From Termitomyces sp. T153 (Eukaryota; Basidiomycota; Agaricomycetes; Agaricales; Lyophyllaceae), in NCBI GenBank assembly GCA_018296165.2, contig JACKQL020000284.1, positions 1 through 16,449 on the forward strand: a stretch of 16,449 nucleotides of DNA. The letters are read 5' to 3'. Of this stretch, positions 1-9,059 are shown piece by piece (position 1 is the stretch's first letter; each line of letters begins with the position of its first letter). The notes beneath the pieces are model-generated. The model was not told the DNA's origin and ran no database searches. It was given only the letters and a program-made list of their open reading frames with translations. A program made the translations under genes and the position numbers.

Positions 1-433
1 CACGACCCGTTCCCCAAAACCCCGCACATCGTCCATCAAACCCCCGAACCCCCAAAAGGACCCCCAACGCTCCGCCGAACTTCCGCCCATGCCCACGCCT
101 ACTTCGGCTAACTCCGACACCTCCCCGGCTAACTCCGACGGCCCCCTGGCCAACTTCGGTGCCTGCCCCGCAGCCACTGACACTTACCCTGGGCTTCCCA
201 AACCCCGAGAACCACCCCCGCTATTCCTGATCTTCACCCACCCATCATTAACTCAACACCCTGCTTCCTCCGACCTATTCCGGAATATCACGACAACCTC
301 GGAACAACCCGCGATCCCATCAACGTATCAGCGCGGCACGATCTTCGATCACAACCGACACCCGCCCACTCCGTCAAGCCCCGCCAAGCCCCGCCGCCAC
401 AGCCGATGTACCCCGAAGTCCTCCGGTAGTCAG

Positions 434-440
434 TATATAA
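434..440 (+). promoter_or_regulatory. TATA box of the 5' LTR promoter
   Basis: TATATAA in an otherwise GC-rich LTR, followed by a pyrimidine-rich stretch. It is the best candidate for the element's Pol II promoter. The U3/R boundary would then lie near 465-475. The same site is present in the 3' LTR. Confidence 0.6.
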
Positions 441-551
441 GTCATCGAGTAGCTCTTCGTACTCCAGTCTTGATATTGCTTAACGTTACCTATGGTCTGA
501 TTGCTTCCTTTTTGTGTTTCGTGTTCGTTTTTGTGTCTTTTTCTCCTTACT

Positions 552-627
552 CTCAGTTTCCCGGTCTTATCTCAGTCTCCCGATCTTATCTCAGTCTCCC
601 GGTCTTATCTCAGTCTCCCGGTCTTGT
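552..627 (+). repeat. 19-bp tandem repeat, 4 copies, in 5' LTR
   Basis: Four consecutive 19-bp units starting at 552, 571, 590 and 609, of the form CTCAGTCTCCCGGTCTTAT with one or two substitutions per unit. They lie about 115 bp downstream of the TATA box, so probably in the transcribed R/U5 part. A shorter TCGTTATCGT doublet follows. Confidence 0.9.
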
Positions 628-1162
628 CTCGTCCCCTTTTCGTTATCGTTCTCGTTATCGTTTCGTACCTCCACTCAAATCTACTCTTGTTCCATAATGT
701 CTCGTCCAACGCCGTCTCGGTGACGTCGTCTGACCCTTGTGCCCAATTCTTCATCAACCCTAACGACCTCACGAACTCCGCGATTATAATTACGAACCCC
801 GACACCCCTTACCAGGTCCGAACCTCACTCTTCGCTCGGTCCCGGACTCCATCAACTCCAAATGATCTCCCATCAAACCCCGGCTCCGCCCCCATTGATC
901 ACACAGCCACCTACTCCCTTGCTTCCGCAAATCTCCCATACGGCCTTCTGCCTGAACCCCGCCAAGACCGTCTCATTTCCCCACAATCCGACTTCTCCGG
1001 ACCTTCCCGGATCTGTCTGGATCACATCTCCCCAATTACCCGTGCAAACCACCAGGACCCAGAATGTCTTTGAGTGTCCGGTCACCAATGCAGGGGAATC
1101 ACGCCCGCCTAGTAAGGACTCGCCCAGTGCAGCTGCGCCCCCGAGGTCAGCGGACCCTGACA

Positions 1163-1180
1163 TAATATCAAGACCTGACC
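1163..1180 (+). other. possible primer binding site region
   Basis: The bases directly after the 5' LTR read TAATATCAAGACC. This weakly resembles the common TGGTATCAGAGC primer-binding site if GG became AA. It is in the right place, but the match is imperfect and could be chance. Confidence 0.2.
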
Positions 1181-3551
1181 TTACCCCGTCCGTGATGCCC
1201 GCATTATCTCCGCACACACAATCAAATAACTCCGATGTCTATGGTCTACCCGCGCCGGGGAACCCTTATGATTCATACGGCCCTGCCCAATTTGCCGAGG
1301 CACATTGAGTCGTGGATCCGACACCAAACGTCCCCTCTGCTCCAGTTACTTTCATACAACGGCTCCCCCCACGGACACCTTCCCCAACTCACACCCAACT
1401 CCCAACCCCTCGCGCAAACCGTCAAATCATCTTCCACCCCACCCCTACACTCCCCGCCAACTCCGCTCTCTCGCACAAAGTCGACCCCGACATCACCCAA
1501 AGAATAACATCCTAAAGCCTGGCGACCATCCGATCGAATGAGTAACAAGGTCTCCGGCACCGCGCCAGCCCTCCGACCCACAATAATGCCAACCTGCCAT
1601 GGAACAGTCACCCACAGCGCGAGGATCGCCAGCTACAAAGAAACCACTGAGAACGCGCTTCCCCGAAGCCCGCCTGTGGATCCACCGGCCCCCCAGCAAC
1701 CCCGCAGACCGACGAACGCGACTAATCACCAACAACATCACCAAACCCTATTATCGACCCCCTCCAAGGAAATAAACCCTCCGACAACTAACCCCGAAAC
1801 CATTGAAATCAAGCTCGAATCCACCACAGGACAAGAACCTCAGACCTAGGCTATGCTCCAACCCCGTGACCTGCTTCCGGACCTCGATCGATCGGCCGTC
1901 ACCTCCGCCCAACAAATGAAGGGGCCCTGACTTCCCCGACCCGACCCTGACAACCCCGGAACAGGACCAAAACATCCCCGAGCTTACACTCCGCCACCAG
2001 ACTACGCCACCTCCCACGAAGGAATCCCCAGCATAGGGGCCACCCCGAACCAACTATAGGAAAAAGGACCCTATACGAAGTAATTCCCCAAGCACTCTAA
2101 ATTCGCTGACATGTTCATATAAGGGAGGGAGAAGCCCCACCATCATCTAGAAAACAACGATCGGCCATTTAAGCGACCGACAACCCCCAGGGGCACGCGC
2201 TCCCATATCCTCAAAAGACCTCCCCCATATGGCTCGACGACCCAAAACGACCCCGCGCCAGCCCGAAACAGCCCCACCCAGGACCCCTCCGAACCCATCA
2301 ACCCAGCTCCGGACCCTGGCGACACGACTCCAGGGCCTCCGCTCCGACCCCGACATCTGACCAAGAAAACTCACAGCGCCGGCTCAACAACGATGCCCTG
2401 GTAGCCCCAACTCCGCAACAGAAATCACCACCCACTCCGAACCCCGCCCCTACACCGGAATATGTCCGCCCGAACAGGGGCCACATCACCGGGGCCTCCA
2501 GACAAGCTGGCAGTGCCTCCCCCCACTATCACCCCTGCACTTGCACAATCTCCGGACCGCTCCGGAACACGAATGAAGAGTAAATCCGACCCTGCCGCAT
2601 CCCCCGGGGAGCCCCACTCCAGTGCCCTCCCGCGGCCGACCTTCCCACCGCCCCAACAACCATGAACAACCAACAAACCCCCACCAAGTGACCCTTGAGT
2701 CGACTCCGGGACCACCCACTTCTTCCCGATGAAGGGACCACAGACCCCCGAACCTCCGAACTCGAGGAAGTATCAGAAATACGTAAGACCCCCTTTGTCC
2801 GCCACGGGCTTACCTTTGGTCAGGAGAACAATATCACGTAGATGACCCGGAACCCCAAATTGGGCCCCGGGCCCGAAGGAACTGGTTGGGACTGATCACC
2901 CCGCATCCTACCCCCTCGGTCATCGACACTCCGGAGCACACCAAAGCGCCACCCGAAGCAGGCCCGCCCACAGACGCAGCACTCCAGAACACAACCCCGA
3001 CCCGGACCAACTATACTGCGAAGACGAACCCCGCCTCACCCAACCCCGCCAATAAAAAAGGGCCCGCCCGCCTTCACCACCAATACCGACGTAAGGGCTA
3101 GACCATGGGAAGACCCCCATTACCCCCCGCCCACCGCACCGCCAAGACAACCAAAGCCCCGAACCCGTTGGGCGCCGTACAAAATTCAAAGGCCACCCTC
3201 TACTACCAAAACGGCGCACGTCCCCTACACCCCCAGTCGAAAATTTCCGAGAAAAGAATTCAACGACACCGCCCGAAATGCCGGGGACCCCACCGGAGAA
3301 CTCCCACCAACCCCGACAGACCCCGGGAGCCCTCCTGCGATGCCCCGCCCCGTCCCGACCAACCCCGGGACTAGCCAGCGCAGACGGCACTAGCGGGCGT
3401 AACCCCCGCCTCTGGACTCACTAGGGATTCAACTCCCTCTCACACCCCTGCGTGTTTCGCTTACTTTGCCCTCCGACAAAACTAAAAATCTCACTTCACA
3501 CGCCCAGGGACCAAGAAATGACATGTTCGCGTACAAAAGATCATATATACA
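1163..3551. other. GC-rich interior of the LTR element without recognisable gene
   Basis: About 2.4 kb of strongly C-rich (+ strand) sequence. Open frames on both strands are short, proline- or glycine-rich and without domain motifs, as expected from base composition alone. I looked for DSG protease, YxDD reverse transcriptase, HHCC/DDE integrase and CCHC knuckles and saw none. A short ATATAAGGGAGGGAG stretch near 2117-2131 is the only promoter-like spot. It may be untranslated leader and packaging sequence, or a very decayed gag region. Confidence 0.6.
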
Positions 3552-3556
3552 TTAGG
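3543..3556 (-). terminator. possible 3'-end processing signal of the antisense gene
   Basis: On the minus strand, AATGTATATATGAT lies about 52-65 nt after the TGA stop. It resembles the TATATA/TATGTA efficiency elements of fungal polyadenylation sites. Confidence 0.3.
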
Positions 3557-3607
3557 CGGGGAAGGCAGCAAGTCCGAGAGCGACAAGAAACGAGGCCCAC
3601 GCCCATC

Positions 3608-4738
3608 TCACTCCCTCCCCGGACCTCCCGGAAGCCCAACCCCCAGGTCGACCTCCATCTGGGCCCGCACCACCGCTAGGATCTCCGCCAACCCCGGCAA
3701 TGCCTCCCCCGCATCGGCCGCCACCTCCCACCACGACCCCGGGGCCACCGCATTGCGTCGCCGATGCCCCGCCAGCAACCTCTCCAACCGCGCCATTCCC
3801 TGCTGCAACTCTGGAGGCTGGACCGCGGACCCCTGCGTCAACCCGTCCTGAATCGACGCGAACGCCGCGGAGGCACCGTCCAAGAGGACCCGATGCTCCC
3901 GCACCCAGCCTAAACTCCGAAAATGAACCGTCAATAACGAACGGAGGAACGGGAGACAACTCACGAAGAATCCCCGCGCGACCCGAGGCGGCCTCGTTGG
4001 CCAACCAATCCTCCCTCCGCCTCGCCGCCTCCAGCTCCGCCCACAACGCATCCCCCTCCGGAACTCGTCCCCGCCCCTCCGCTTCCCCCGCGGGTTGCCC
4101 CTCCACCTGCGCCAGACGCTCCCGCAGACCCCGCACCTCTAGCGCCCGCTCCGTCGCCACGCGCACCGAAGTATTCCTCTCCCGCTCCATCGCTTCCTTC
4201 TCCGTCCGCGCCGCGTCACGATCCTCCCTCGCCTGGCGGAGCTCCCCCTCCCGTACTGCCAACGACGTCGTCAAGGCCTCCACCTGCTTGCGAAGGAAGA
4301 CCTCCGTGATTGAAGGAATCGGCGCGGAGGGACTCGACGACCGCTCCGAGGGAACGCCAGGGACAGGGGAAAAGAGGGAAGACTCGGGAGGCCCCGCCGA
4401 CAACTCGCGCCCACGCGGCCTCTTGCTGGGTCCCGCCCCCGAGGGTGGGGAAGCTCGACGCTTTCCCCGAACCACCACCGAAGACGCCCCCTTCCCCTTT
4501 GGCACCGCGGGACGAAACTTGGTCCGCTTCGGAACCCCCGGAAGGTCCACCACTACTACTACGGACGACTCTACCGGAACCCCGTTAACCATCCCGAAAG
4601 GAAAATTCGACAACACTTACGACTCCGGTCCCTAACGCTACCCCGGCGCCGACGCTCGAACTCCTCACCCCCACTGTCATACACCACCACCTCGTCTAAA
4701 TCGGCGGGAGAAACCACTGGAACGCTGGGGGAAGACAT
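3608..4738 (-). CDS. antisense three-exon gene, nuclear coiled-coil protein of unknown function
   Basis: Three minus-strand exons, 4738-4621, 4570-3965 and 3909-3608, join through two consensus introns. Together they give 1,026 nt, an ATG-to-TGA frame of 341 residues. The N-terminus begins MSSPSVPVVSPADLDEVVVY. Residues about 76-94 carry a bipartite basic cluster (KRR, 11-residue spacer, KRPRGR) like a nuclear localisation signal. Residues about 127-235 are a charged heptad-rich coiled coil (E/R/L/A). The last 100 residues form a helical tail with WVREHRVLLDG and APGSWWEVAADAGEA. No catalytic motif is recognised. It is encoded antisense to the retroelement, starting 210 bp from the 3' LTR, and ends before the gene-free interior. 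By analogy with antisense ORFs near the 3' LTR of some plant Ty3 elements it may be an accessory protein; a captured host gene is the alternative. The reading frame also stays open upstream of the ATG, so an earlier start or exon is possible. Confidence 0.72.
3910..3964 (-). other. intron 2 of the antisense gene (55 nt)
   Basis: GTGAGT donor at 3964-3959, an ATTGAC branch-like motif, and acceptor TTTAG ending at 3910. Splicing joins RAGIL to WVREHRVLLDG with an Arg CGC codon at the junction. Unspliced, the frame continues as Gly/Val-rich, C-poor sequence of shadow-frame type. Confidence 0.76.
4571..4620 (-). other. intron 1 of the antisense gene (50 nt)
   Basis: Perfect GTAAGT donor at 4620-4615, a GTTAAC branch-like motif, and acceptor GGTAG ending at 4571. 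The unspliced upstream frame stops inside it. Removing it joins the two open frames in phase 1, with a CAG codon across the junction. Fifty nt is a typical basidiomycete intron size. Confidence 0.78.
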
Positions 4739-4774
4739 GACAAAATTTGGGAAACCCCGGGGCACGCCCAAAGC

Positions 4775-4780
4775 TTTAAA
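4775..4780 (-). promoter_or_regulatory. TATA-like motif upstream of the antisense gene
   Basis: TTTAAA within CAATTTAAAGC, about 37-42 nt upstream of the proposed ATG at 4738. It is one of very few AT-rich spots here. It is close to the ATG for a TATA box, so this is weak support. Confidence 0.25.
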
Positions 4781-4935
4781 TTGAGTGAGGAGGACCCTGA
4801 CGAAACGGCGGCCGCGCTTCGACTTCGCCTCCCATGCCGCTATCACTCGCTGCGGATTGATCAATATTGCTCGGCTTCGACTCCCACGCCCCGCCGATCC
4901 CCGTCCTGCCCCGCGTCTCGAAGGGTCTCGACGCT

Positions 4936-4948
4936 GAAAGGGGGGTGA
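4936..4948 (+). other. polypurine tract before 3' LTR
   Basis: GAAAGGGGGGTGA lies directly upstream of the TGTCACGACC start of the right LTR. This is the expected plus-strand primer site and shows that the element runs left to right. Confidence 0.75.
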
Positions 4949-5384
4949 TGTCACGACCCGTTCCCCAAAACCCCGCACATCGTCCATCAAACCCCCGAAC
5001 CCCCAAAAGGACCCCCAACGCTCCGCCGAACTTCCGCCCATGCCCACGCCTACTTCGGCTAACTCCGACACCTCCCCGGCTAACTCCGACGGCCCCCTGG
5101 CCAACTTCGGTGCCTGCCCCGCAGCCACTGACACTTACCCTGGGCTTCCCAAACCCCGAGAACCACCCCCGCTATTCCTGATCTTTGCCCACCCATCATT
5201 AACTCAACACCCTGCTTCCTCCGACCTATTCCGGAATATCACGACAACCTCGGAACAACCCGCGATCCCATCAACGTATCAGCGCGGCACGATCTTCGAT
5301 CACAACCGACACCCGCCCGCTCCGTCAAGCCCCGCCAAGCCCCGCCGCCACAGCCGACGTACCCCGAAGTCCTCCGGTAGTCAG

Positions 5385-5391
5385 TATATAA
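5385..5391 (+). promoter_or_regulatory. TATA box of the 3' LTR
   Basis: TATATAA, the exact counterpart of 434-440. It could drive read-out transcription into the gypsy remnant to the right. Confidence 0.55.
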
Positions 5392-5502
5392 GTCATCGAG
5401 TAGCTCTTCGTACCCCAGTCTTGATATTGCTTAACGTTACCTATGGTCTGATTGCTTCCTTTTTGTGTTTCGTGTTCGTTTTCGTGTCTTTTTCTCCTTA
5501 CT

Positions 5503-5578
5503 CTCAGTTTCCCGGTCTTATCTCAGTCTCCCGATCTTATCTCAGTCTCCCGGTCTTATCTCAGTCTCCCGGTCTTGT
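5503..5578 (+). repeat. 19-bp tandem repeat, 4 copies, in 3' LTR
   Basis: Counterpart of 552-627 with no differences between the two LTRs over the array. The copy number was therefore stable since insertion. Confidence 0.9.
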
Positions 5579-6113
5579 CTCGTCCCCTTTTCGTTATCGT
5601 TCTCGTTATCGTTTCGTACCTCCACTCGAATCTACTCTTGTTCCATAATGTCTCGTCCAACGCTGTCTCGGTGACGTCGTCTGACCCTTGTGCCCAATTC
5701 TTCATCAACCCTAACGACCTCACGAACTCCGCGATTATAATTACGAACCCCGACACCCCTTACCAGGTCCGAACCTCACTCTTCGCTCGGTCCCGGACTC
5801 CATCAACTCCAAATGATCTCCCATCAAACCCCGGCTCCGCCCCCATTGATCACACAGCCACCTACTCCCTTGCTTCCGCAAATCTCCCGTACGGCCTTCT
5901 GCCTGAACCCCGCCAAGACCGTCTCATTTCCCCACAATCCGACTTCTCCGGACCTTCCCGGATCTGTCTGGATCACATCTCCCCAATTACCCGTGCAAAC
6001 CACCAGGACCCAGAATGTCTTTGAGTGTCCGGTCACCAATGCAGGGGAATCACGCCCGCCTAGTAAGGACTCGCCCAGTGCAGCTGCGCCCCCGAGGTCA
6101 GCGGACCCTGGCA

Positions 6114-6370
6114 CCATGGGTGAACAAAGGTCAGGGTGAGTTGAGGGGGTGTTGGTGGGGACTCCAGGGGAGCAGAGTTGCTTGGGAAGAGGTTTGGAGG
6201 TCCGGGAGTGGGTTGTGACAGGAGGCATGTGGGGCTAAAAGGTACCATCTCAATGGATCTGATAGCAGGTCCCAGGGCAAAAGTCCTAGGAGCCATGGTG
6301 GATGACACTACACTAGTGCTGACCCAAATCTGGGCTGCATCAGCCAAGCTTGAGGTTATAGAATGTTGGG
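6114..6370. other. unassigned sequence between 3' LTR and integrase remnant
   Basis: Both strands are open for long stretches (minus ...APRTFALGPAIRSIEMVPF..., plus ...AKVLGAMVDDTTLVLTQIW...). Neither reading continues the gypsy integrase core, which loses similarity to the family near 6370. I recognise no family. It may belong to another transposon, or be decayed integrase beyond recognition. Confidence 0.4.
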
Positions 6371-6764
6371 GAGTCAAGTGGGTTGCTGCTAACTGTATGT
6401 CTGCCCCCATGAGGTCAGTCATCAACATAATCATGTCTTTGCCATCCTCCTCTGGCAGCAGCTCCACAAAGTTGATTCCCACCACTGCAAAATGTTTGTC
6501 AGGTAGTGGTAATGGGTATAGTGAATTAGTGGGTTTGGATGTTTGATCTTTGTTTCTCTAGCATTGCATGCACAAGGGTATGTAAGCCTGCTCAAGGTCC
6601 CTATGCATATTGGGCCAATAATATGAGCTTCTGAGTGAGTGATAACTCTTTTTAAACCCAAAGTGTTCCATCATATTGTGGGCTGAGTTGTATAACAGTT
6701 TGTAAACACAAGTGCTGCTGGGTATGAAAAGTTGATGCCTAACATACACCAGGCCATTCTCCAT
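6371..6764 (-). pseudogene. Ty3/gypsy integrase fragment (H2C2 zinc-binding domain and start of core)
   Basis: The 6558-6764 part reads NSAHNMMEHFGFKKSY...RSSYYWPNMHRDLEQAYIPLCMQC. This matches the His-His-Cys-Cys zinc-binding domain that precedes the gypsy integrase core, with the typical YYWPNM stretch. After a frame change, 6371-6490 reads VGINFVELLPEEDGKDMIML and MTDLMGADIQLAATH. This is the first catalytic-Asp region of the core, with the conserved Asp of the MDF motif replaced. The rest of the core, including the second Asp and the Glu, is absent. It is non-functional. Confidence 0.75.
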
Positions 6765-6949
6765 GCATCTTCCATTGATGCTGCCTTGCTCAATGTCTTC
6801 TCACACCTGCTTGGCAAAGCTGTTGGTCTTGTATCCCTCCACAATCTCTTTTGCAAGGCTCTCATCTGTGATGATGTGAAGGGCACCTCTTGCAACTTCT
6901 TGTGGCACTAGAGATTGGGTATGTGCCAGCATGCATGCTGGAAAGGCTG

Positions 6950-7649
6950 GTGTAGGTGCTTTGTCTAGCATACATGAGAGTGCATCTGCTGCTGTGTTGT
7001 CTTCCTCCTGGACATACACAATGTTGTAGTTGAAGTCTGCAAGGAACATTGACTAATGTGCTTGTCTTCTTGACATCTCTTTCTGTGAGTAAAAGTACTT
7101 GAGGGTGTGGTGATCTGTGTAGACTTCAAAGTGCATGCCAAGAAGACTGGATCACCATTTATTTGAGGCCTTCATAATTACTAGCAACTCTTGTCTGTTT
7201 ACTGGGTAGTTCCACTTGGCTTGTGTGAGCTGGTATGAATTGTATGCTACAGGTCTTGCCATCTCCCATATTTCTCCAAAGCTCAGGATTGTGCCTGTGC
7301 ATCTGTTGCTGGCATCTGTTGTCATGAAGATCTTCTTCCTTGGATTGTTGTAGTTGATGATTGTGAGGCATTCAATGCCTGTCACAATGTTCCTGATTGC
7401 TTTGAAGGCATGTTGGTGTTCCAGTTTCCATTCTAGGAATACTTTGTCACACTCTTTGGTCATCAGTGGCATCAGCACACTGGTGTACTCTGCTAGTGCT
7501 GGTGGAAAGACTGCCAAATAGCATGGAAGTCCCAGAAATCCTTGCATGTTTGTGGCAGTGGTTGGTGTGGGCCAGTTCATGATTCTGTCAATCTTGCATG
7601 GGTTGGCCTCAATGCCTGCTACAGAGATGGTATGAGATGTCTGTGGCAA
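6950..7649 (-). pseudogene. Ty3/gypsy RT connection and RNase H domain, broken
   Basis: 7152-7649 contains MNWPTPTTATNMQGFLGL (RT thumb/connection), then FMTTDASNRCTGTIL with the first RNase H Asp, and YPVNRQELLVIMKASNKW with the conserved Glu. The next part gives TDHHTLKYF (catalytic Asp-His region) and LADFNYNIVYVQEEDNTAADALS, the RNase H end with its ADALS motif. At least one stop (TAG near 7051) and one frame change interrupt it. The domain order and motifs are unmistakable even though the frame is not maintained. Confidence 0.82.
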
Positions 7650-7699
7650 ATAGTACCAACTTATTCAGGTTGCAGTAAAGTCCTGCCTTTTTCAGGGCT

Positions 7700-8220
7700 T
7701 CTATCAGTTTTGCCAGATTCTGTTCATGTTCCTCTATGGTATTGGACTATATTACAATGTTGTCCATATACATGTAGCAAATTTCTCCTATCAACTCCTG
7801 AAGTGTGTCTGTGGCTCTGTGCTGGTGCATTGACAGTGAATTGCAGCCCCCCACAGGCATAAATATCCATTCATAGAGTTCCCATGGTTTCCATACAGCT
7901 GTGAGGTGTATATTGTCAGGTGGACTCTCATCTGGAAAAAGGAGTTTGTCATGTTGAGATTGCCAAAGATCTTCTGCTACCCACACACTGCAAGGATGTT
8001 GTCTACTCTAGGCAGGGGGTAATTGTCTTAGACTGTGTTCTTGTTCAGTTCTCAATAATTGTTGACCCAGCAGGGCAGCACAGTGTTATCAGGAACCCCA
8101 TTGTGATATTTTGGAATGCAGAAGGCTGGTGACACAAATTTATATGATGGGCATAACCTTTCTGCTGTGATATGCTCATCCAATAACTTCTTCTAGGCTT
8201 CATGGTATTTCTTGGGTGCT
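7700..8220 (-). pseudogene. Ty3/gypsy reverse transcriptase, broken, YMDN active site
   Basis: The right part reads LCPSYKFVSPAFCIPKYHNG, WVNNY-stop-ELNKNTV and YPLPRVDNIL, the N-terminal fingers of gypsy RT. The left part reads HLTAVWKPWELYEWIFMPVGG and then ICYMYMDNIVI. The catalytic box, normally Y-x-D-D, reads YMDN at 7759-7770, so one catalytic Asp is lost. There are several stops and at least one frame change. Transposition competence can be excluded. Confidence 0.82.
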
Positions 8221-8399
8221 ATGTCACCATGCAAGTTCACTATCTTGTGCAGGTTCTTAAGCCATATTTGGTGGTGTATATTGTTGGGCACAGACTGGAT
8301 GTCTAGTAGTCACATGGGGAATCAATCCATGTATTCATCCTTGAATTCTCTGTCTTTCTCCCAGAGCTACTCCTGGAAAGCCATTGTCTCAATTCATTC

Positions 8400-9050
8400 T
8401 CAGACTAATGCCATGATTGTTTCAGGGAGTGCTCTTCTATCAAGTGCAGGTGCAGGTACCTTCTCAAATGGAACTGGCTTGGGTTGCTTGGGCTTTTTGG
8501 GTGTTGGTGAGGGCAGAATTGGTTTTACTTGTTTCTTCCATGGTGGCAGTGGGGGTTGGTGACAGAGGTCATACTCTGTGTGCTTATCCACTGCAGTGCA
8601 TGTGTCCATATCTAATACAACTTTCTCTGATTTAAGAAATGGAATGCCTAATATGAGGGGCACAGGTAATCTGACCTGAACTTTTGCTTTGAAAACTCCT
8701 AAGCTCCATGCACCTCTCCCCAATGTTACTTCTAATTTTACATATCCTCAACATGTCATTGGGGTATCTGTCAATAAGGCAAGATTGTCCTCTTTTGTGG
8801 GGAGAGTAAATTGACACAATCCAAGCTGGGTCACCGACTCATTACTAATCACTGTGGAGGGACATTCATTATCAAGGAGTGCAGGAACAGCAAGAGGGAA
8901 AGAAGAGATGGAGGGCCCAAAGACATCAAGCTTCACCTTCAGATGTCTTCCTGTGAAGAATGAATTGGAGGAGAGGACATACAAGTCAGTATCTTTGTTG
9001 CAGACTTCATCTTTGTAGGCATAGGCTGTGGTTTCTTGGCTTGGCCACAA
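8400..9050 (-). pseudogene. Ty3/gypsy aspartic protease region
   Basis: The 8748-9050 part contains AVPALLDNECPSTVISNESV. This matches the fungal gypsy protease flap region, where a D-S/T-G catalytic triplet is expected; here it reads DNE, so the site is dead. The 8400-8723 part, in another frame, has VPLILGIPFLKSEKVVLDMD, the C-terminal ILG-like loop, followed by a proline/lysine-rich linker towards RT. Confidence 0.65.
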
Positions 9051-9059
9051 GACACCTTT

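Larger units (their letters stand above)
1..1162 (+). repeat. 5' LTR (first 3 bases outside window)
   Basis: Base 1 aligns with 4952 and base 1162 with 6113, with no indel along the way. I count ten substitutions: 235, 236, 368, 407, 463, 532, 677, 713, 938 and 1160. All ten are transitions. Pairing ends just after 1162, where this copy continues TAATATCAAG and the other continues CCATGGGTGA. The open frames inside the LTR are low-complexity, lack conserved motifs and are not treated as genes. Confidence 0.93.
1..6113 (+). mobile_element. LTR retrotransposon, non-autonomous (LARD-like), nearly complete
   Basis: Two direct repeats of about 1,162-1,165 bp flank a 3,786-bp interior. The 3' repeat begins TGTCACGACC and the 5' repeat ends CTGACA, giving the TG..CA ends and short TGTCA/TGACA inverted termini of an LTR. 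A purine tract abuts the right repeat, which fixes the orientation as plus. No reverse transcriptase, integrase, protease or zinc-knuckle gag could be recognised on either strand of the interior. Only an antisense spliced gene is present. Long LTRs around a kilobase-scale interior without gag-pol fit the large retrotransposon derivative class, which would need a helper in trans. The left edge lacks the first three LTR bases, so the left target-site duplication cannot be seen; the right-hand candidate is the five bases after 6113. Confidence 0.85.
4949..6113 (+). repeat. 3' LTR
   Basis: 1,165 bp, starting TGTCACGACC and ending CTGGCA. The last base pairs that match the 5' LTR are 6112-6113. 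The terminal TGGCA differs from TGACA of the other copy by one transition. It abuts unrelated sequence beginning CCATGGGTGA. Confidence 0.93.

Noticed and set aside
552..627. CRISPR-like array
   Set aside because: The 19-bp units are head-to-tail without spacers, inside a eukaryotic LTR.
89..1308. Several plus-strand open frames in the LTR (a 202-residue frame repeated near 5040, and others)
   Set aside because: They lie inside LTRs, are proline/serine- or Leu/Ser-rich from base composition, overlap each other in different frames and show no domain.
2920..3390. 156-codon minus-strand Gly/Trp/Arg-rich frame
   Set aside because: The composition is typical of reading a C-rich strand backwards. 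No motif and no splice support.
3552..4616. A single 354-codon unspliced minus-strand frame
   Set aside because: Its first codon is GTG, which is not a usual eukaryotic start, and both its ends lie in intron or shadow sequence. The spliced three-exon model explains its middle part better.
3700..4635. 311-codon plus-strand frame opposite the antisense gene
   Set aside because: It is a shadow of the GC-rich coding strand, Arg/Pro/Ser-rich with no motif. The opposite strand has splice sites and a coiled coil.
7542..8562. Plus-strand frames across the gypsy RT and protease
   Set aside because: They are opposite to clear minus-strand RT and RNase H motifs and have no similarity of their own.
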